DNA from: Sacculina carcini
Taxonomy: Eukaryota; Arthropoda; Thecostraca; Sacculinidae
Assembly: GCA_916048095.2 (NCBI GenBank)
Contig: OU696571.1
Span: 10,457,449 to 10,521,448 of the forward strand
Direction: 5' to 3'
Length of the DNA stretch: 64,000 nt
In this document: positions 1 to 10,666 of the stretch, in pieces
Position numbering within the stretch: the first letter of the stretch is position 1
Layout of the letters: each line of letters starts with the position of its first letter
The notes under the pieces: generated by a model
The model's database searches: none
Told to the model about the DNA's origin: nothing
The model's input: only the letters and a program-made list of their open reading frames with translations
Made by a program: the position numbers and the translations under genes

Positions 1-1535
1 GAAATTTTGAAAATGTGTTGAGCGAATGACAGTGTGGGGTCAAATTGGACTCCTAGATTACGAATTCGTGAGCAAAGAGGTAGATCTATTGAACATGGAG
101 TAATTTTGGGAGGATGGAAAAGAAGATAAACTGTTTCCTCAGGGTTCAGTAGAAGATTTCGAGAGGATGCCCACTCAGCTATGTGGGAGAGAAGTATAGG
201 AATTAGGTTAGTATTGACCAAAGAAAAAGGAAAATAGATTTGTATGTCATCCGCATATATTTGAAAGGAGATGGGATAGCTGCGGAGAATAGGACAGAGG
301 GAGGAAACATACAGATTAAAAAGAAGAGGACCGAGAAGGGAGCCCTGTGGGACTCCGGATTCAAGTGGTCGAGGTGAGGAAAGGTCAGAATTTCAGCGCA
401 CAGAAGAGGAGCGATCAGTGAGATAGGAGGACATGAGAGATAGCGCCGAGGAGGAGACACCAATATGGCATAGGTCATCACAAAGAATTGAGTGGTTGAC
501 GAGGTCGAATGCTGAGGAAACGTCAAGAGAGATAAAGAGAACAGATTGACCTGAAGAGAAAGAAGCGAAAATGTCATTCAGTAGAGACAGAAGGAGGGTT
601 TCAGTTGAATGATTAGAGACAAAGCCAGACTGACAGGGATCGAGAGCAGAATTTATACAAGGGCGAAGTTGAGAAAGGATAGCAGCTTCCAAGAGTTTAG
701 AAGGCAGAGGGAGCAAGGAGATGGGTCTGTAACTGCTCGGAGTGTTGGCATCAAGGGAAGGTTTCTTAAGGATGGGAGAAACAATGACATGCTTGGAGGC
801 CACAAAAGTCCCGTGGAGAAAAAAGGACTTTACCAAATGTGTAAGAAAAGGAGCAAGGAGTAGAATAGAGTTAAAAAGTGCACGAAACTGTATTGCATCT
901 GAAGGACATCTAGACTTTTGAAATTTTTTCAGATATTTGGTAGTGGCGGCTAGGGAGATGGGGGAGAAAGATGACAAAGAGCAGTCAGAGGAAGGGAAAG
1001 ACAGAGGTAAAGAGGAAGGTGGTAATTTAGCTTTGGCTTTGGCAATTTTTTCAGAAAAAATTAAAGATAAAGTCGAAGCTGGAATGGAGCAGGTCTCAAA
1101 CTTGGAGAAGCCAGTGATAGATTTTAGGGAAGACCATCTAGAGCGGGAAGAACTTGAACCAGAAGAGAGCTTGGATTGATAATAAGAGGATTTAGCGGCA
1201 TCAAGGGCAGAAATGAAGGACTTGCGAGTCTGACTAAACGAAGACCAATTAGAGTCGGACCGAAGCCAGCGCCAGCAGCGTTCACGGGCTCTCGACTTAG
1301 CACGAAGACGGCGTAATTCGGGAGTCCACCAGGGCTGAGGAGAAACACTAGGTTTGACGCTGTAACGACGCATTGGGAATATTAAATCATTCATTTTAGA
1401 TAAGGAGTCGTTCAAGAAGGGCAGAAGAGCTGAGGGAGGGAGGAAATAGTGAAGGTTAGGGTCAAAAGAGGCAGAGACGAGATTGTTGAAAAGTGATGCA
1501 TCAAAATGTTTGTAGTCATGCAAAAAAAGTCTCAT
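1..1535 (-). pseudogene. LINE ORF2 reverse transcriptase (partial)
   Basis: Reverse transcriptase of the same LINE. The open frame 1535-393 carries the linker with WWTPELRRLRAKSRARE, the fingers motif YRPISLLPLPSKLLEA, and motif A (LDVSSAFDLVNH). After a frame change near 400 the sequence continues with the GVPQGS and YADD region, recognisable by comparison with the copy at 13592-14575. RT copies the element RNA at the nicked target. It is truncated by the window edge and frameshifted. Confidence 0.8.
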
Positions 1536-2290
1536 GCAAAAAAAAATTTAGGCGGAGGATTGGGTTACTGGTTTGATGACTTAGTTTAAAAGAAATTAGG
1601 GAGTGATCTGATATGGCAATATCAGGAGGATATGTGATGATGTCTGGAGTAACGAGCTTAGCAGATGTTTCGGTACAAATGAGGAGGTCAAGGGCATGAC
1701 CTGATATATGAGAACAGCCAGAGTTCATTATGGTAAGGTCCCAGGAATTTAGAAGGGACAGGAAATCAGTTGAGTGTGGGCGATGGGAAGGCTGATCAAT
1801 CCCAAAATTAAAGTCACCAAGTAATATGAAGTTGTCGGAAAAACGCTAAAATAGAATGTCAATAATACTGTCGAAATCAGAATTGAATTGAGCCGATGAG
1901 CCAGGGTTATTATGGCGATAAACAAGTAAAATTCCAAGAGGACGCGCAGCAGGCAAAGACAGAGAAAGTGCAATGTACTCGAAAGAAGGGGAGGTAAATG
2001 AGAGATCATTAAGTAAATTAAGGGCAAAAGAAGAGCGGAGAATGACACCCACAAACCCACCTTTATACTTAGTAGAGGAAGAAGAAGATCGAAAAACATG
2101 AAAGAACTTGAAAGAATGAGGCAATTGGGCAGAAAAAACTGAAACATCAGACTCAAGCAGCCATGTCTCAGTAAGCCTAAGGAGAGAAAGATTAAGGTGA
2201 GAAATAATATCACAAATATAGGACGTCTTATTACGGGCAGAACGGATATTGAGTAGGCCAACGGGGAAAAATTTAGGATCATTCTGAGTG
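1516..2290 (-). pseudogene. LINE ORF2 apurinic endonuclease domain (broken)
   Basis: Several short frames together give an APE-type endonuclease. They include a start resembling LLNIRSARNK, then LTETWL, then GDFNFG, and the terminal SDHSLISF motif near 1620. These are the family's catalytic landmarks (Asn/Glu for metal binding, GDFN, and the final SDH). The domain nicks target DNA to prime reverse transcription. At least two frameshifts separate these motifs, so no functional protein can be made. Confidence 0.75.
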
Positions 2291-2359
2291 CCAGACAGGT
2301 GAGGGGGACCAGGGAGGGTGAGAGCCGGTACAGGGGCAGTGGTAGAGCGCGGGAGTAGT

Positions 2360-3548
2360 CATTGGTCACCAGGGTTAGCAGGGGAGGGCGGAGAAGAGAC
2401 AGCAGTAGTATTGGGAGGGAGGGATGTGGTAGTGGGAGCAGAGAGAGGGGTGGAGGAGGGTGATGGAAGAGGGACCACAATTGTGCGTTCACGGAGGGAC
2501 TCACGAACTGCGATGAAAGAGGGGCAGCTGGGCGAAAAAGAGGAGTGGTTGGAGGGCGATTGCGACGGGCACAATTGATACACTGGGCGCTGGAGCGTTT
2601 GTGACAGACGGCGGACATGTGTGATCCCGCACAGTGCCCACATGCCACCTTGTTGTTGTAAGCGCAGCGCTCAGTCCGATGGCCGAGACCCGCGCAGCGA
2701 CCGCAGTGTACCACCTGAAAGCGGTCATACACCACGCAGCAGCGGAAACCGATAAAGAGTCGATTTCCGACAGCCTTGATGCCGCGACGGACTTCCGGCG
2801 AAACAGCCAGAACAGCATTCGTTTGTCCAGACTTGGACCGGTGGATGAACAGTAGCTTTAGTTGAGAGGCAGGAGCAGATGACACGATGAGGTTCTTCAG
2901 TCGCAGGGTAGACATGAGCCTTTCGGGGGTCAGAAGATCTGGGACGTTGGTGTGGGTAATTTTAGGCATGATCGAAGGTTGACGCTTGTGCATCGTCAGC
3001 TCAATATTCTCGATTTTGCTACCAAGTTTTTTGGCAGCATCCTGGGCAGCTTCTTCGGAGCAGCACTTTAGGACGACTCCCCCCTCCGACGTCTGACGTA
3101 CCTGCGCCACTGGCACCGTGTCCAGCACCTTTTCGATGATGTCCGTCTTGATAGGAGCCGCCGTCTTGTTATTCAAAACAACTGCGAACGAGTGGTTCGC
3201 AGCTCCCTTGACAGTCGGACGGGTGGAAGTGGCGGACTCAGATTGCGAAGACCTGATCTCCTCTACAAGCTCCGTCTTCAGCTGGGCAAGCTGAGTCTCT
3301 AGTCTGCTGCAGAGCTCAGATAGAGTGTTCTGGCTGGAGTCACGTTTAGCAGATGAAAAACCAGAGACGCACTCAGGGCACACCCAGAAAAGTGTATGCT
3401 TTCTCAGCGCTGTGTGCGCCGCTGAAGACAGGGCGGCACAGGAGGGGTGGAATGTGCGATCACAACCCGGGCAGAGTATGCGGGCGCCGGTTGTCACGCT
3501 CTCACCGCAAGTGCACGAACGCACCTTATCAGTTGATCTTGCTGGCAT
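2360..3548 (-). pseudogene. LINE ORF1: PHD finger, RRM-like region, zinc knuckles
   Basis: Translation starts at MPARSTDK near 3548. The first 60 residues form a PHD finger: paired cysteines CTCGES, then CPGCDRTFHPSC, closing with FWVCPEC. Residues of roughly 110-290 resemble the RRM-like segment of LINE ORF1 proteins. Two CCHC-like knuckles follow (HCGRCAGLGHRTERC and CGHCAGSHMSAVC). The frame then slips near the Pro/Ser-rich C-terminus, and the long open stretch beyond it is a wrong-frame reading of the endonuclease. In CR1-type elements ORF1 binds the element RNA and takes part in target-primed integration. Assignment of PHD and knuckles is firm; the RRM call is by resemblance only. Confidence 0.8.
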
Positions 3549-3590
3549 AATGACCAGTCACAAAGTCACAGTCACAAAGTCACACTAAAC

Positions 3591-3947
3591 AGGCAGGTGG
3601 AGCACAAAAACACGACCGCGCGGGACGAGCACTCAGACAAGACCTAGACCAAGACCACACTGTTAAGATGTTCCCATACGCATAAGCAACATGTGTATCA
3701 ATCATAAGTTTGAATATATTGTGCTCCATTTTCTTGGAATATCCTTCCTTAATATCCTTCCTTCCTAAATATCTTTGGTAATGGTCTTATTACCCGCATG
3801 GATACCAAATGACCTTACTAAAGGTAAATACTAAAGGTAAATGAAAAAGGAAACACCCCCAGTTCAGTGACAGTGTCACATACAGTACGCATCAAAGTTA
3901 AATATGTTCACAACAAAAATAAGACGCACATAAGAAGATATCACAAA
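3591..3947. other. No recognised feature
   Basis: This stretch holds the probable extreme 5' end of the neighbouring LINE (CACAAAGTCACA repeats at 3556-3585) and AT-rich sequence. I see no gene or clear element. Confidence 0.5.
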
Positions 3948-4686
3948 CTAAAATATATAATACAAGGAGAAGGAAACACTTAAATAAATAATTATAACGC
4001 AAAGGGCTGAATGTGGCGCGGTCGCTACACTAACACCACCATTGTCAGCTTCAAAACAATTCCTCAACTCGCAACTATTCGAGGCGAATACAAAACTCCC
4101 GTCGTCTGAACGGCGTCTAGTTTCTTCAAAAACGTGTCTTAGATGTTCAACACAGTTTCTGGTAACACTCATATTGTCCACATGGAAGTTATTCTTCAGA
4201 ATAGAAGTGACTTCATCTTCGGGGTAATAAGCTTGCATGATGTTCCAGAATGAGATTGCGAATGAACGGGAACGACGTACATCCAAACATTATAGTTTTG
4301 AAACGATAGGCAACCAATTCACCCTGTTCAATCCTGAAAAAGGAGAGACGATTGCAATCTTCTTCTTTCCTGGCCATTAAAAAGGCTTGTTTGATATCAC
4401 CCAACAGCACGAAGTCATTACTGCGAATAACGAATAGCAGTTCGAATAATCTTTTCATCAAATCAATTCCAGGATACATAGCATCATTGAGAGACGGAGA
4501 ACTTCCGATTTTCAGCGAGCAATTATACACAGCAAGTAAGCGAGTGGTTATATTGGACCCGGACTTGACCACAGCTATATGATGTATCCAAATGTGATTT
4601 GTATTCGCCCTAGGGGGAATGGGTATTCGCTCAATTATTCCATCCCTCCTTTGTTTGTCAATAACAGACTGATACGCATCAACCAA
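3948..4686 (-). pseudogene. BEL/Pao reverse transcriptase (degenerate)
   Basis: Two overlapping reading frames give a Pao RT. The first has HHIAVVKSGSN, the young-strand motif SLNDAMYPGIDLMKRL and motif A LLGDIKQAFLM. It continues with MFGCTSFPFIRNLILEHH and then, in a second frame, the catalytic box. That box reads FHVDN where active Pao enzymes have YVDD, so a metal-binding aspartate has become asparagine. A frameshift near 4270 and this substitution show that the enzyme is dead. A protein of this type copies the element RNA inside virus-like particles. Confidence 0.75.
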
Positions 4687-4717
4687 ATTGCGTCCTTCAA
4701 ATTCGAATAGACTCTGT

Positions 4718-5270
4718 TCAGAATTGACAGGCAGAGGTATATCTATTCTGTTTAGCGTCTTTTATGCAGTCCTTCCAGGAGAGAACCACAGGGTATTTGC
4801 AATCGATGCGACGAATGGAGCTTCGGAATTGACTGATCATCATCCCAGCGACAGTCGAGAATTTCTCATTATCATCAATACCCAACGATTCAAGCGAGCA
4901 CAATCTCCCCAAGCCGGTTTCAGCGCAAATATCAGAAGATGAAACGTCAAACAGAGAGAAATACGATTTCACTGGACTTAAAGCGGCCTTCAAATATGTA
5001 GCCGTAACCTTACCGGATTCAGCACTAGATGTTAACTCATCATGCTGCAAAACAATCACCAACATTGACAAAAGTAATAACACCATCAAAATATTTAAAA
5101 ACGGTACCATTAAGTCGACAAGCAGTGTTCAACTCCAAATGACGAATAACGTCACAACCGAGGATACCATATATCTGGATATGACCAGGAGAGTTGTTGA
5201 GCTGATCATCAGCAAAGCTGTTCCCGCATTGCTCAAGGTTTCGTAGAGCCTGTGGCGTTTGGGTTACCAC
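4718..5270 (-). pseudogene. BEL/Pao pol segment between protease and RT
   Basis: Two frames carry typical Pao linker signatures. GILGCDVIRHLEL lies at the C-terminal part of the aspartic protease region. CSLESLGIDDNEKF is followed by the KYPVVLSWK motif that precedes RT in BEL/Pao polyproteins. It lies in the right order between the protease at 5542-5874 and the RT at 4686. Frames are interrupted, so this is a pseudogene fragment. Confidence 0.65.
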
Positions 5271-5541
5271 AGGGCGTCACAAACAAATAAGGCGAATTCT
5301 CTGGACCGACTGTTTATTGCGGCATTCAGGACATACATAGTATATATGACTCACACACATGTTGATGCAACCTCGAGGACACTGCTCCTGGCGGATTTCG
5401 CGAAGCTGTGCGTGACGCTGTTGCACGTGGCGCACCACAAGCCTCTGTCAGGGTTTTCACGTCGGACCTGATCTACAGAGAATCGTCAAGCAAAAATGAC
5501 AAATCAACCGCAGTATTCCCAACTTCATCTTTCAACGTAAC

Positions 5542-7338
5542 CTAACTCATGTCCCGCTCCTTCTCACCCACAAAAGTTTGAACACAATACTTCGAATAAT
5601 GACTCAGGGGGTTTGAACTCAACAAAAACTTGACACTGAACGAATTCAAATACGAACTCTGACTACCACTGTCAACGAGACAGTTTACTCGAGCAACTGC
5701 AGAGCCTCTTCGAAAATTAAGTGAAATGGATGGCAACAACACATTGGAAACAGACCCCGCTCCAGAGTTGATACACATATTGGATGACGACCTCAGAACG
5801 ACATCATTTTTAGTTGGGCACACAGCACCAACATGACCACGAGAACCACATTTTTGACATGCAAAATGTAACATGTCCCTTTTACCTGAACAAGACTCGG
5901 ATTTGTGAGTGGACGAAAAGCGTAATTAACAGAGGCCCAGCTCCACATATCGTGTACAACGAGCAGACAACGACTTGTACAGGGGACACACAACAGCCTT
6001 GTGACCAAATGCTGAGCAGAATTTACACAGAACCCCGCTGCTTTGGTTCGCAGCCGCGGGATTCGATCTGGTTTCGCCGATATTGTTTTGAAAATGCTGT
6101 AATGCAGGTGGGCTCGTTTTACTTTTAGCCACCACGGGGCTTTCTGCTCGTTTATAATGTTTACTCTGAGAGCAGTGGCGGTGCTAGGATTTATCCAATG
6201 GGGGGAAGGGGCTGAAGGGTGGCTAAGGACAACGCTGTGAGGGTTAATGAAAAGCTTGAGGGGCTTGGCCAGGCATGAAGAGCTACACTCGAACGCTGAC
6301 CACATAATGTTCAAAAACCCGGGGCACACTGATTCCTCGAACTTGAACCATAATTAGAGGACTTCATTTACAGTGGTAGGGAATTTATATGTCCGTGATT
6401 TTGATTTTTGGGGGGGCTTAGGAGGGCTTGGCATATTTTGGGGGTTACAGACCCCCATACCCCCCCCCCCCCTTGGCGCCGCCACTGTCTGAGAGGGCAG
6501 TTGACCGATTCGTCTCTGAATGCAAGCAAATGCAGCATCTCAGAGTAATGTTCGAATAAATCGTGGAGTGTGGGATGTTTTATTACATTTCAAGCAGAGT
6601 TCGCGAACGACTGACGACGGTAGCTTCGCCAACAACAAATGACTATCAAACAAACACCCGGGACTTCTCACAGCAAAAAAGTCATGACACATACTCCTCA
6701 AGTCTGAGAGCAAAACACGAGATTCGTTGACAAATACTCTTAGAGCATCGCACTTGGAATTTTCAGGTTTGAAGCTCAGAAAGTTAGCACACAGCTGGTC
6801 AATGACAAATGGTCATTCATGAACTCCCTTTTGAGTATTGCAAGGCAACCTCGAAATTTTGATCCTCAACGCTCAGATGACTACTCATTTTTAAAGCGAA
6901 TCACCGCAAAAAAAGATCTTCAAATACGACAATTTCACACTGCCAGACATAGCAGTGCGATCACCAACGACAGCCATGAAAGTGAAGAGGAACTCCTTGA
7001 CCTGAAAAAGTCCTGCTTGGAGCCATCGAATAAAGGACAAGAAAGTGGCGGCAGTCGACTTTCGACTCATCGAAAAGGAGTAGAGGTAGACACGCTATGA
7101 TCATTTACAGGTGAAGTGGGTTGGACTGTCTGATCGTCTGGTAATGCAGCTTCAGCGTCACAAACGGACAATAATTGTTTTTGTAAACAATTGTAGAAAG
7201 CAGGTTAATCAAAATGAATTTCCTTGAGGGAGGTAATAGCTTCATACAACCCCTTTTTGTCACAAACTTCGAAAATATGTTGTCCAATTCTTCGATAGAT
7301 TCAATAAGTGAATGCACAATTTCACATTGTGAGTACAA
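5542..7338 (-). pseudogene. BEL/Pao gag with zinc knuckles and protease start
   Basis: The N-terminal gag piece (7338-7105) has the coiled YSQCEIVHSLIESIEELD segment usual in Pao gag. Further down, 6135-5926 holds a knuckle (CKFCSAFGHKAVVC), and 5874-5542 holds a second knuckle (CQKCGSRGHVGAVC) followed by the aspartic protease active site LVDSGSQSSYL. Gag packages RNA; the protease cleaves the polyprotein. The middle of gag is hit by a 315-bp hAT MITE at 6173-6487, and there are further frame breaks. Confidence 0.7.
6173..6487. mobile_element. hAT-type MITE with perfect 8-bp target duplication
   Basis: A 315-bp non-autonomous element starts CAGTGGCGGTGCTAGG and ends GGCGCCGCCACTG, giving inverted termini. 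It is flanked on both sides by TCTGAGAG (6165-6172 and 6488-6495), the 8-bp duplication expected of hAT transposases. A related copy lies at 12832-13109. There is no coding capacity. It inserted into the already present Pao gag sequence. Confidence 0.9.
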
Positions 7339-7365
7339 ATCCAGAAGTGTTGAGACTTTTTCATT

Positions 7366-8230
7366 AGAGACGGTTATATATTTCAGAGAAGCATGAAACT
7401 TCAGTCACCCTCGAAGTAGGACCTCCCGAATTCAATGCACTTGTTGTAGCGCTCCAGTCACTTCTTGAAGGCCCGTTGGTAATCATTCAAAGTGAAGGTG
7501 TCCAGGGCATCTGTCACAGCCTCCTTCATTTCCTCCATATTCTGAAAATGGCGACATTTCAGCTCCTTTTAGTCTGGGGAACACCCAGAAGTCACTGGAG
7601 GCCAGATACCGGCTGTAGGGATTGTGAGGGACAGTTTTGATGCCCATATATGTCAGGTAGCTTGTCACCATGATGGACTTGTTGGTGGGTGCGTTGTCCT
7701 GGAGCAGATGCCAATGGCCAGATTTTAAAAGTTCTGGCCTCCGGCGGTGAAATCTATTCCTGAATTCTCTCAGAACCCTACGTAGTATTCCTTGTTGACC
7801 ATCTGGCCGTGGAGAACCAGTTGATGTAGATGCTGCCTTTGCTTTCCAAGAACGGGATCATCATGACTTTCCAAATGGACCTGCTCTGTTTGGCCTTTTT
7901 GGGTCTGTGGGAGTCAACGTGCCACCATTGGGCACTCTGTATCTTGGTCTCTGGACCGTAACAAGAAATCCAGCGTTCGTCACTGGTCATCAAAGAGTCA
8001 GTGACACTGGGATTAGAGGCAATGAGCTGAACCATCTTGCTGTCACCAAGACTAAGAAGGAGGCAGTGACATTGGTTCTGGACATCTTTACTTTGGAGGA
8101 CTACCAGCGAGTCTTCAAGAAGTGACTGGAGCGCTACAACAAGTGCGTTGAATTTGGGGGTCCTACTTCGAGGGTGACTGAAGTGTTATACTTCTCTGAA
8201 ATATATAACCGTCTCTGAAATATATAACCG
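7366..8230 (-). mobile_element. mariner transposon remnant with folded-back ends
   Basis: The reverse strand encodes pieces of a mariner transposase: ERWISCYGPETK, QWWHVDSHRPKKAKQSRS and, further on, PHNPYSRYLASSDFW with FPRLKG. These surround the catalytic DD34D region of the family. Instead of the N-terminal half, the right side (about 8050-8211) carries the C-terminal end of the same gene in forward orientation (EAVTLVLDIFTLEDYQRVFKK). Both ends are therefore derived from the 3' end, and the inverted repeat is roughly 100-170 bp. Termini share CGGTTATATATTTCAGAGA (7371 onward, and inverted near 8211); the last 19 bp is tandemly doubled at the right end. It is non-functional. Confidence 0.8.
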
Positions 8231-8404
8231 TAATATTTACAAAACCATAATTTGTATTAACCTTGACATTGCACATTGACACAAATAACATTGTTACACA
8301 TCATGCCCCGCTTAGCTTATACGCCTCCTACCGGTACATATTTAGAACAAATATAGCACTTCGGGTTGGCTTACCGTTGACAGCGGGCCGCTTCACTACC
8401 CCCG
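8231..8404. other. Possible 3'UTR/LTR of adjacent gypsy fragment
   Basis: Lies just downstream (reverse strand) of the gypsy pol fragment at 8405-8968. A G-rich run directly after the stop codon could be a polypurine tract leading into an LTR, but the far end is cut by the mariner remnant and no partner LTR is present. Confidence 0.25.
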
Positions 8405-8968
8405 TCAGAGTTGATTAAGGAGACTCGATAGCGACTTGCGGATTTGACGATTCGCCCGTTCGAAGAAGTGACGTGGGATGGCTAGTCGGCTCACCTGCTG
8501 TGGCTCTTGATCGAGCGTAGGGGTGTTGCCGTGAGGCTCGAGCACGTGCTGCCGTATCCCACCATTGTTGTTGCGGAGTGCCGGCTGTAGGTCTAGATGT
8601 CGACACCGATGATGACGATGTTGTTGAGGTGCAGTCTTTGCTTGACGGAGAATGAGTTGAGGACCCAGAGGCGGATATGTTGTGTTGCATGAGCTGCTCA
8701 TCTTAACCTGTTTTTGAAAATTTGTGCTTTTTCCGATGACAGCTGGTTTTACACGGTCAATTGATACCGTATCATTATCAGATGGGCGTTGTATCGTTAT
8801 ACTTTGATTGATGCGGCTAATCACTATGAACGAGCCGTCGTATGGACTGCCAAGTGGCGCCCGATGATCATCGTGTCGAAGGAAGTAGTGTGCAGACGAA
8901 TCCAGTGTGGACGGCAAGTGGGAAGGTACGGATGAACGACGAGGTGGAATCGGTCGCACATTAGCCAT
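8405..8968 (-). pseudogene. CsRn1-like gypsy pol, C-terminal end
   Basis: The reading frame carries the C-terminal integrase tail of a Ty3/gypsy pol. HRAPLGSPYDGSFIVISR corresponds to the RRPLEAPYRGPFRVVSR segment of the complete elements at 31448-34921, and VSIDRVKPAVI matches VSIDRLKPAIV there. The rest is a Gln/Arg/His-rich tail ending at a stop near 8405. The upstream catalytic domains are missing, so this is a truncated remnant. It is a different family from the intact gypsy pair, judging by the low identity. Confidence 0.65.
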
Positions 8969-8999
8969 AGTCCACCTAAGAGCGTGTTACGCTGACGTG

Positions 9000-9440
9000 G
9001 ACAACATCCTCATTGGGCCTTGCTTGCCTGGCGAAACGCATCTCGAGAGGGTTTCTGTTACTCCCCTGCACAAATTTCGTTTGACCGCGCATGCTGCACT
9101 CTGTTGCCAGCTACCAGGCAGTTATTGGTGTCCCAGTCGCCACATGGAGTGAAAGATGATCTTCTTAAGATCCAGGCCAAACAACGAGCGCAGTACAACA
9201 GAAGTCACTCTGTCAAATCACTGCCCCCTCTTAAAGAAGACTACACGGTACGAATGAAACATCCAGGTAAGGAGGAGTGGGCACTATGAGCCGGTCTTGG
9301 TATTCGTTATTATGAGGTGCGCGTGGGAGTTGATATATTCAGAGGAAACAGACCCCAGTTACGTAAACAGACGAGATGAAACAGGTTTATGTACCTAGTA
9401 ATTCTGCTGAAGAGGAGAGGAAGCACAGACACGGTCAAAT
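9000..9440 (+). pseudogene. gypsy element pol remnant (RT scrap and integrase C-term)
   Basis: Forward strand. Residues read from about 9180-9430 give QAKQRAQYNRSHSVKSLPP and then EDYTVRMKHPG, the linker and C-terminal barrel of a gypsy integrase that normally reads LPPLKPGDxVRM. The run ends in YVNRRDETG, like the YRRNRR ending of the family. A weak RT-like string (CYADVDNILIG) at 8985-9015 may be what is left of the YVDD box. Position directly upstream of a polypurine tract and LTR supports the call. It is decayed and internally deleted. Confidence 0.5.
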
Positions 9441-9580
9441 ATGACACTGAGGACTGACACATTAAGATGTCAGGAAATAGCTCCAGAACCTAAAGTGCCG
9501 ACGGCCATCTCGAATGACAACCTTAGACGGTTGGAGAGAGCAAGGGGTCATCCGAGATGCCTGAGTGATAACGTTTGGTA

Positions 9581-9905
9581 AGGAGGGGAGATGTGGCGCA
9601 TAACATTAGTATATATATATACTAATGTTATATATATATATGTATATATATATATCTGTATGCTTACGTGTTTTGTGTCTGTATTCATGCATGTGTGTAA
9701 TATGACGGCGGTGTCATCTTGTACGAGCACACTGCACGCTGTCCATGTTATTAGTGGCGCGAGACGCCATTGTATTGACAGTAATTGAGTTAGTACATGT
9801 TGCGTCGCTTGAACGCATACGCTTAGTTAACTTTTTTATGACGGCTAATGTTAGCCGAAAAAAGTCTCGAGTAATAAATTTGGTTGAAGAATTGTCTACA
9901 GAACA
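9581..9905 (+). mobile_element. 3' LTR of gypsy remnant with polypurine tract
   Basis: A purine run AGGAGGGGAGA (9581-9591) is followed immediately by TGTGGCGCATAAC, the classic PPT/3'-LTR junction. The LTR probably ends near 9905 at ...CTACAGAACA after an AATAAA-type signal (GTAATAAATT, 9871-9880). That makes it about 314 bp. No 5' LTR partner is present in the window, so the boundary at 9905 is inferred from the TG...CA rule only. Confidence 0.55.
9600..9631. repeat. Perfect 32-bp palindrome plus (TA)n
   Basis: ATAACATTAGTATATA and its exact reverse complement abut with no spacer, giving a 32-bp perfect palindrome, followed by further TA-rich sequence to 9654. It lies eight bases inside the inferred LTR. 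It could form a cruciform or be a simple TA expansion inside an inverted repeat. Confidence 0.85.
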
Positions 9906-10427
9906 TTGAGGTGTTAATTAAATAGAGAAACTCAATTATAAGCTGAATAAAGCGAAAGTTGTGGATTTAAGCAAAACATGAATATATACTCATGCATTTT
10001 ATTCACATGTCACATCTATATACATAATAGTTTGTCATTACACTTGTTCAGCATACACATTAATGACTTCGAAGTTGATAAATTAACTAAATAACTTCAT
10101 TAAATCGCACACAAGTATTGCAAGCAGAAATATTCGCAATCAAGTATTGCCGGCATATTTGGAGGAGAACCTGCACGTGTTTTGATGCAAATATGCAAAC
10201 ACGAACAAGTTTTGGAAGCATGGGAGGACAAGTATACGTCAAAAATATGCAATGAGCTTATTAGTTTATTCGATATTACATCACTACTTGCGTAAACGTA
10301 GTCTGATTGAGTTTACACAAGAAGTGTAGTTTCACAAATTGTGACGATCAGCTACTCCAAAGGAACGCATAACTATTTCTGAATTGTGTGTGAAATCATG
10401 TTGACGCGTCCCAAATATCGAATTAGC
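9906..10427. other. AT-rich sequence, nothing recognised
   Basis: Single-copy-looking AT-rich DNA. I see no open frame with coding character, no repeat match elsewhere in the window and no element termini. Confidence 0.5.
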
Positions 10428-10666
10428 TCAAATATCCAGCAGTCTTTGCTCGGCCTCGGCTCGTCTTCGCTGGAAATGTTTTCTGGCGTTCTCGATGATC
10501 TCCTGCACGTCAATTACCTCTGTATCTGGTTCTTTTGTGGTGTCAACGATGGGTGGACGGTCATTGGCGGTGCTAGCGTGATGAGAGCCGATGATTGAAG
10601 CAGTGATCGAGTTGTTCGGTTGATTAGTTGCAGTTGCGGTGTGTGTTGGCGTGTGTGAATGTTCGC
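10428..10666 (-). CDS. Candidate terminal exon of an unidentified host gene
   Basis: On the reverse strand a pyrimidine-rich run ends in TTGTTTGTTGAGCAG at 10667-10681, a good 3' splice acceptor. It is followed by about 79 codons open to TGA at 10428. The C-terminal part is strongly charged and looks helical (VQEIIENARKHFQRRRAEAE), with many G/C third positions in an AT-rich setting. The first half is Thr/His/Asn-rich and less convincing. No family was recognised. It could be the last exon of a gene whose other exons lie outside the recognisable sequence, or a chance open frame. Confidence 0.3.

Larger units (their letters stand above)
1..3590 (-). mobile_element. CR1/L2-like LINE, near-complete decayed copy
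   Basis: A non-LTR retrotransposon lies on the reverse strand. From its 5' side it has ORF1 (about 3548-2360), an APE-type endonuclease (about 2290-1516) and a reverse transcriptase that runs off the window at base 1. The first 415 bases match 14162-14575 closely on the same strand, so the missing 3' end can be inferred from that second copy, which ends in a (TTTG)n tail. The RT core and the PHD-containing ORF1 fit the CR1/L2 group. Frame changes break ORF2 into at least three pieces, so the copy is dead. The 5' limit near 3590 is approximate; no clear target duplication was seen. Confidence 0.85.
3948..7338 (-). mobile_element. BEL/Pao-type LTR retrotransposon remnant
   Basis: A reverse-strand series runs gag (7338-5926), zinc knuckle and protease (5874-5542), protease-RT linker (5270-4718) and RT (4686-3948). 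This is the gag-pol order and motif set of BEL/Pao elements. Many stops and frameshifts are present, the LTRs were not found, and a hAT MITE interrupts gag at 6173-6487. The 5' side is cut by the mariner remnant at 7366. RNase H and integrase are absent, so the element is 3'-truncated near 3948. Confidence 0.75.

Noticed and set aside
1749-2360. C-terminal half of the 599-codon open frame read as a hydrophobic membrane protein
   Set aside because: The Leu/Ser/Pro-rich run is a wrong-frame reading of the LINE endonuclease; the proper motifs are in neighbouring frames.
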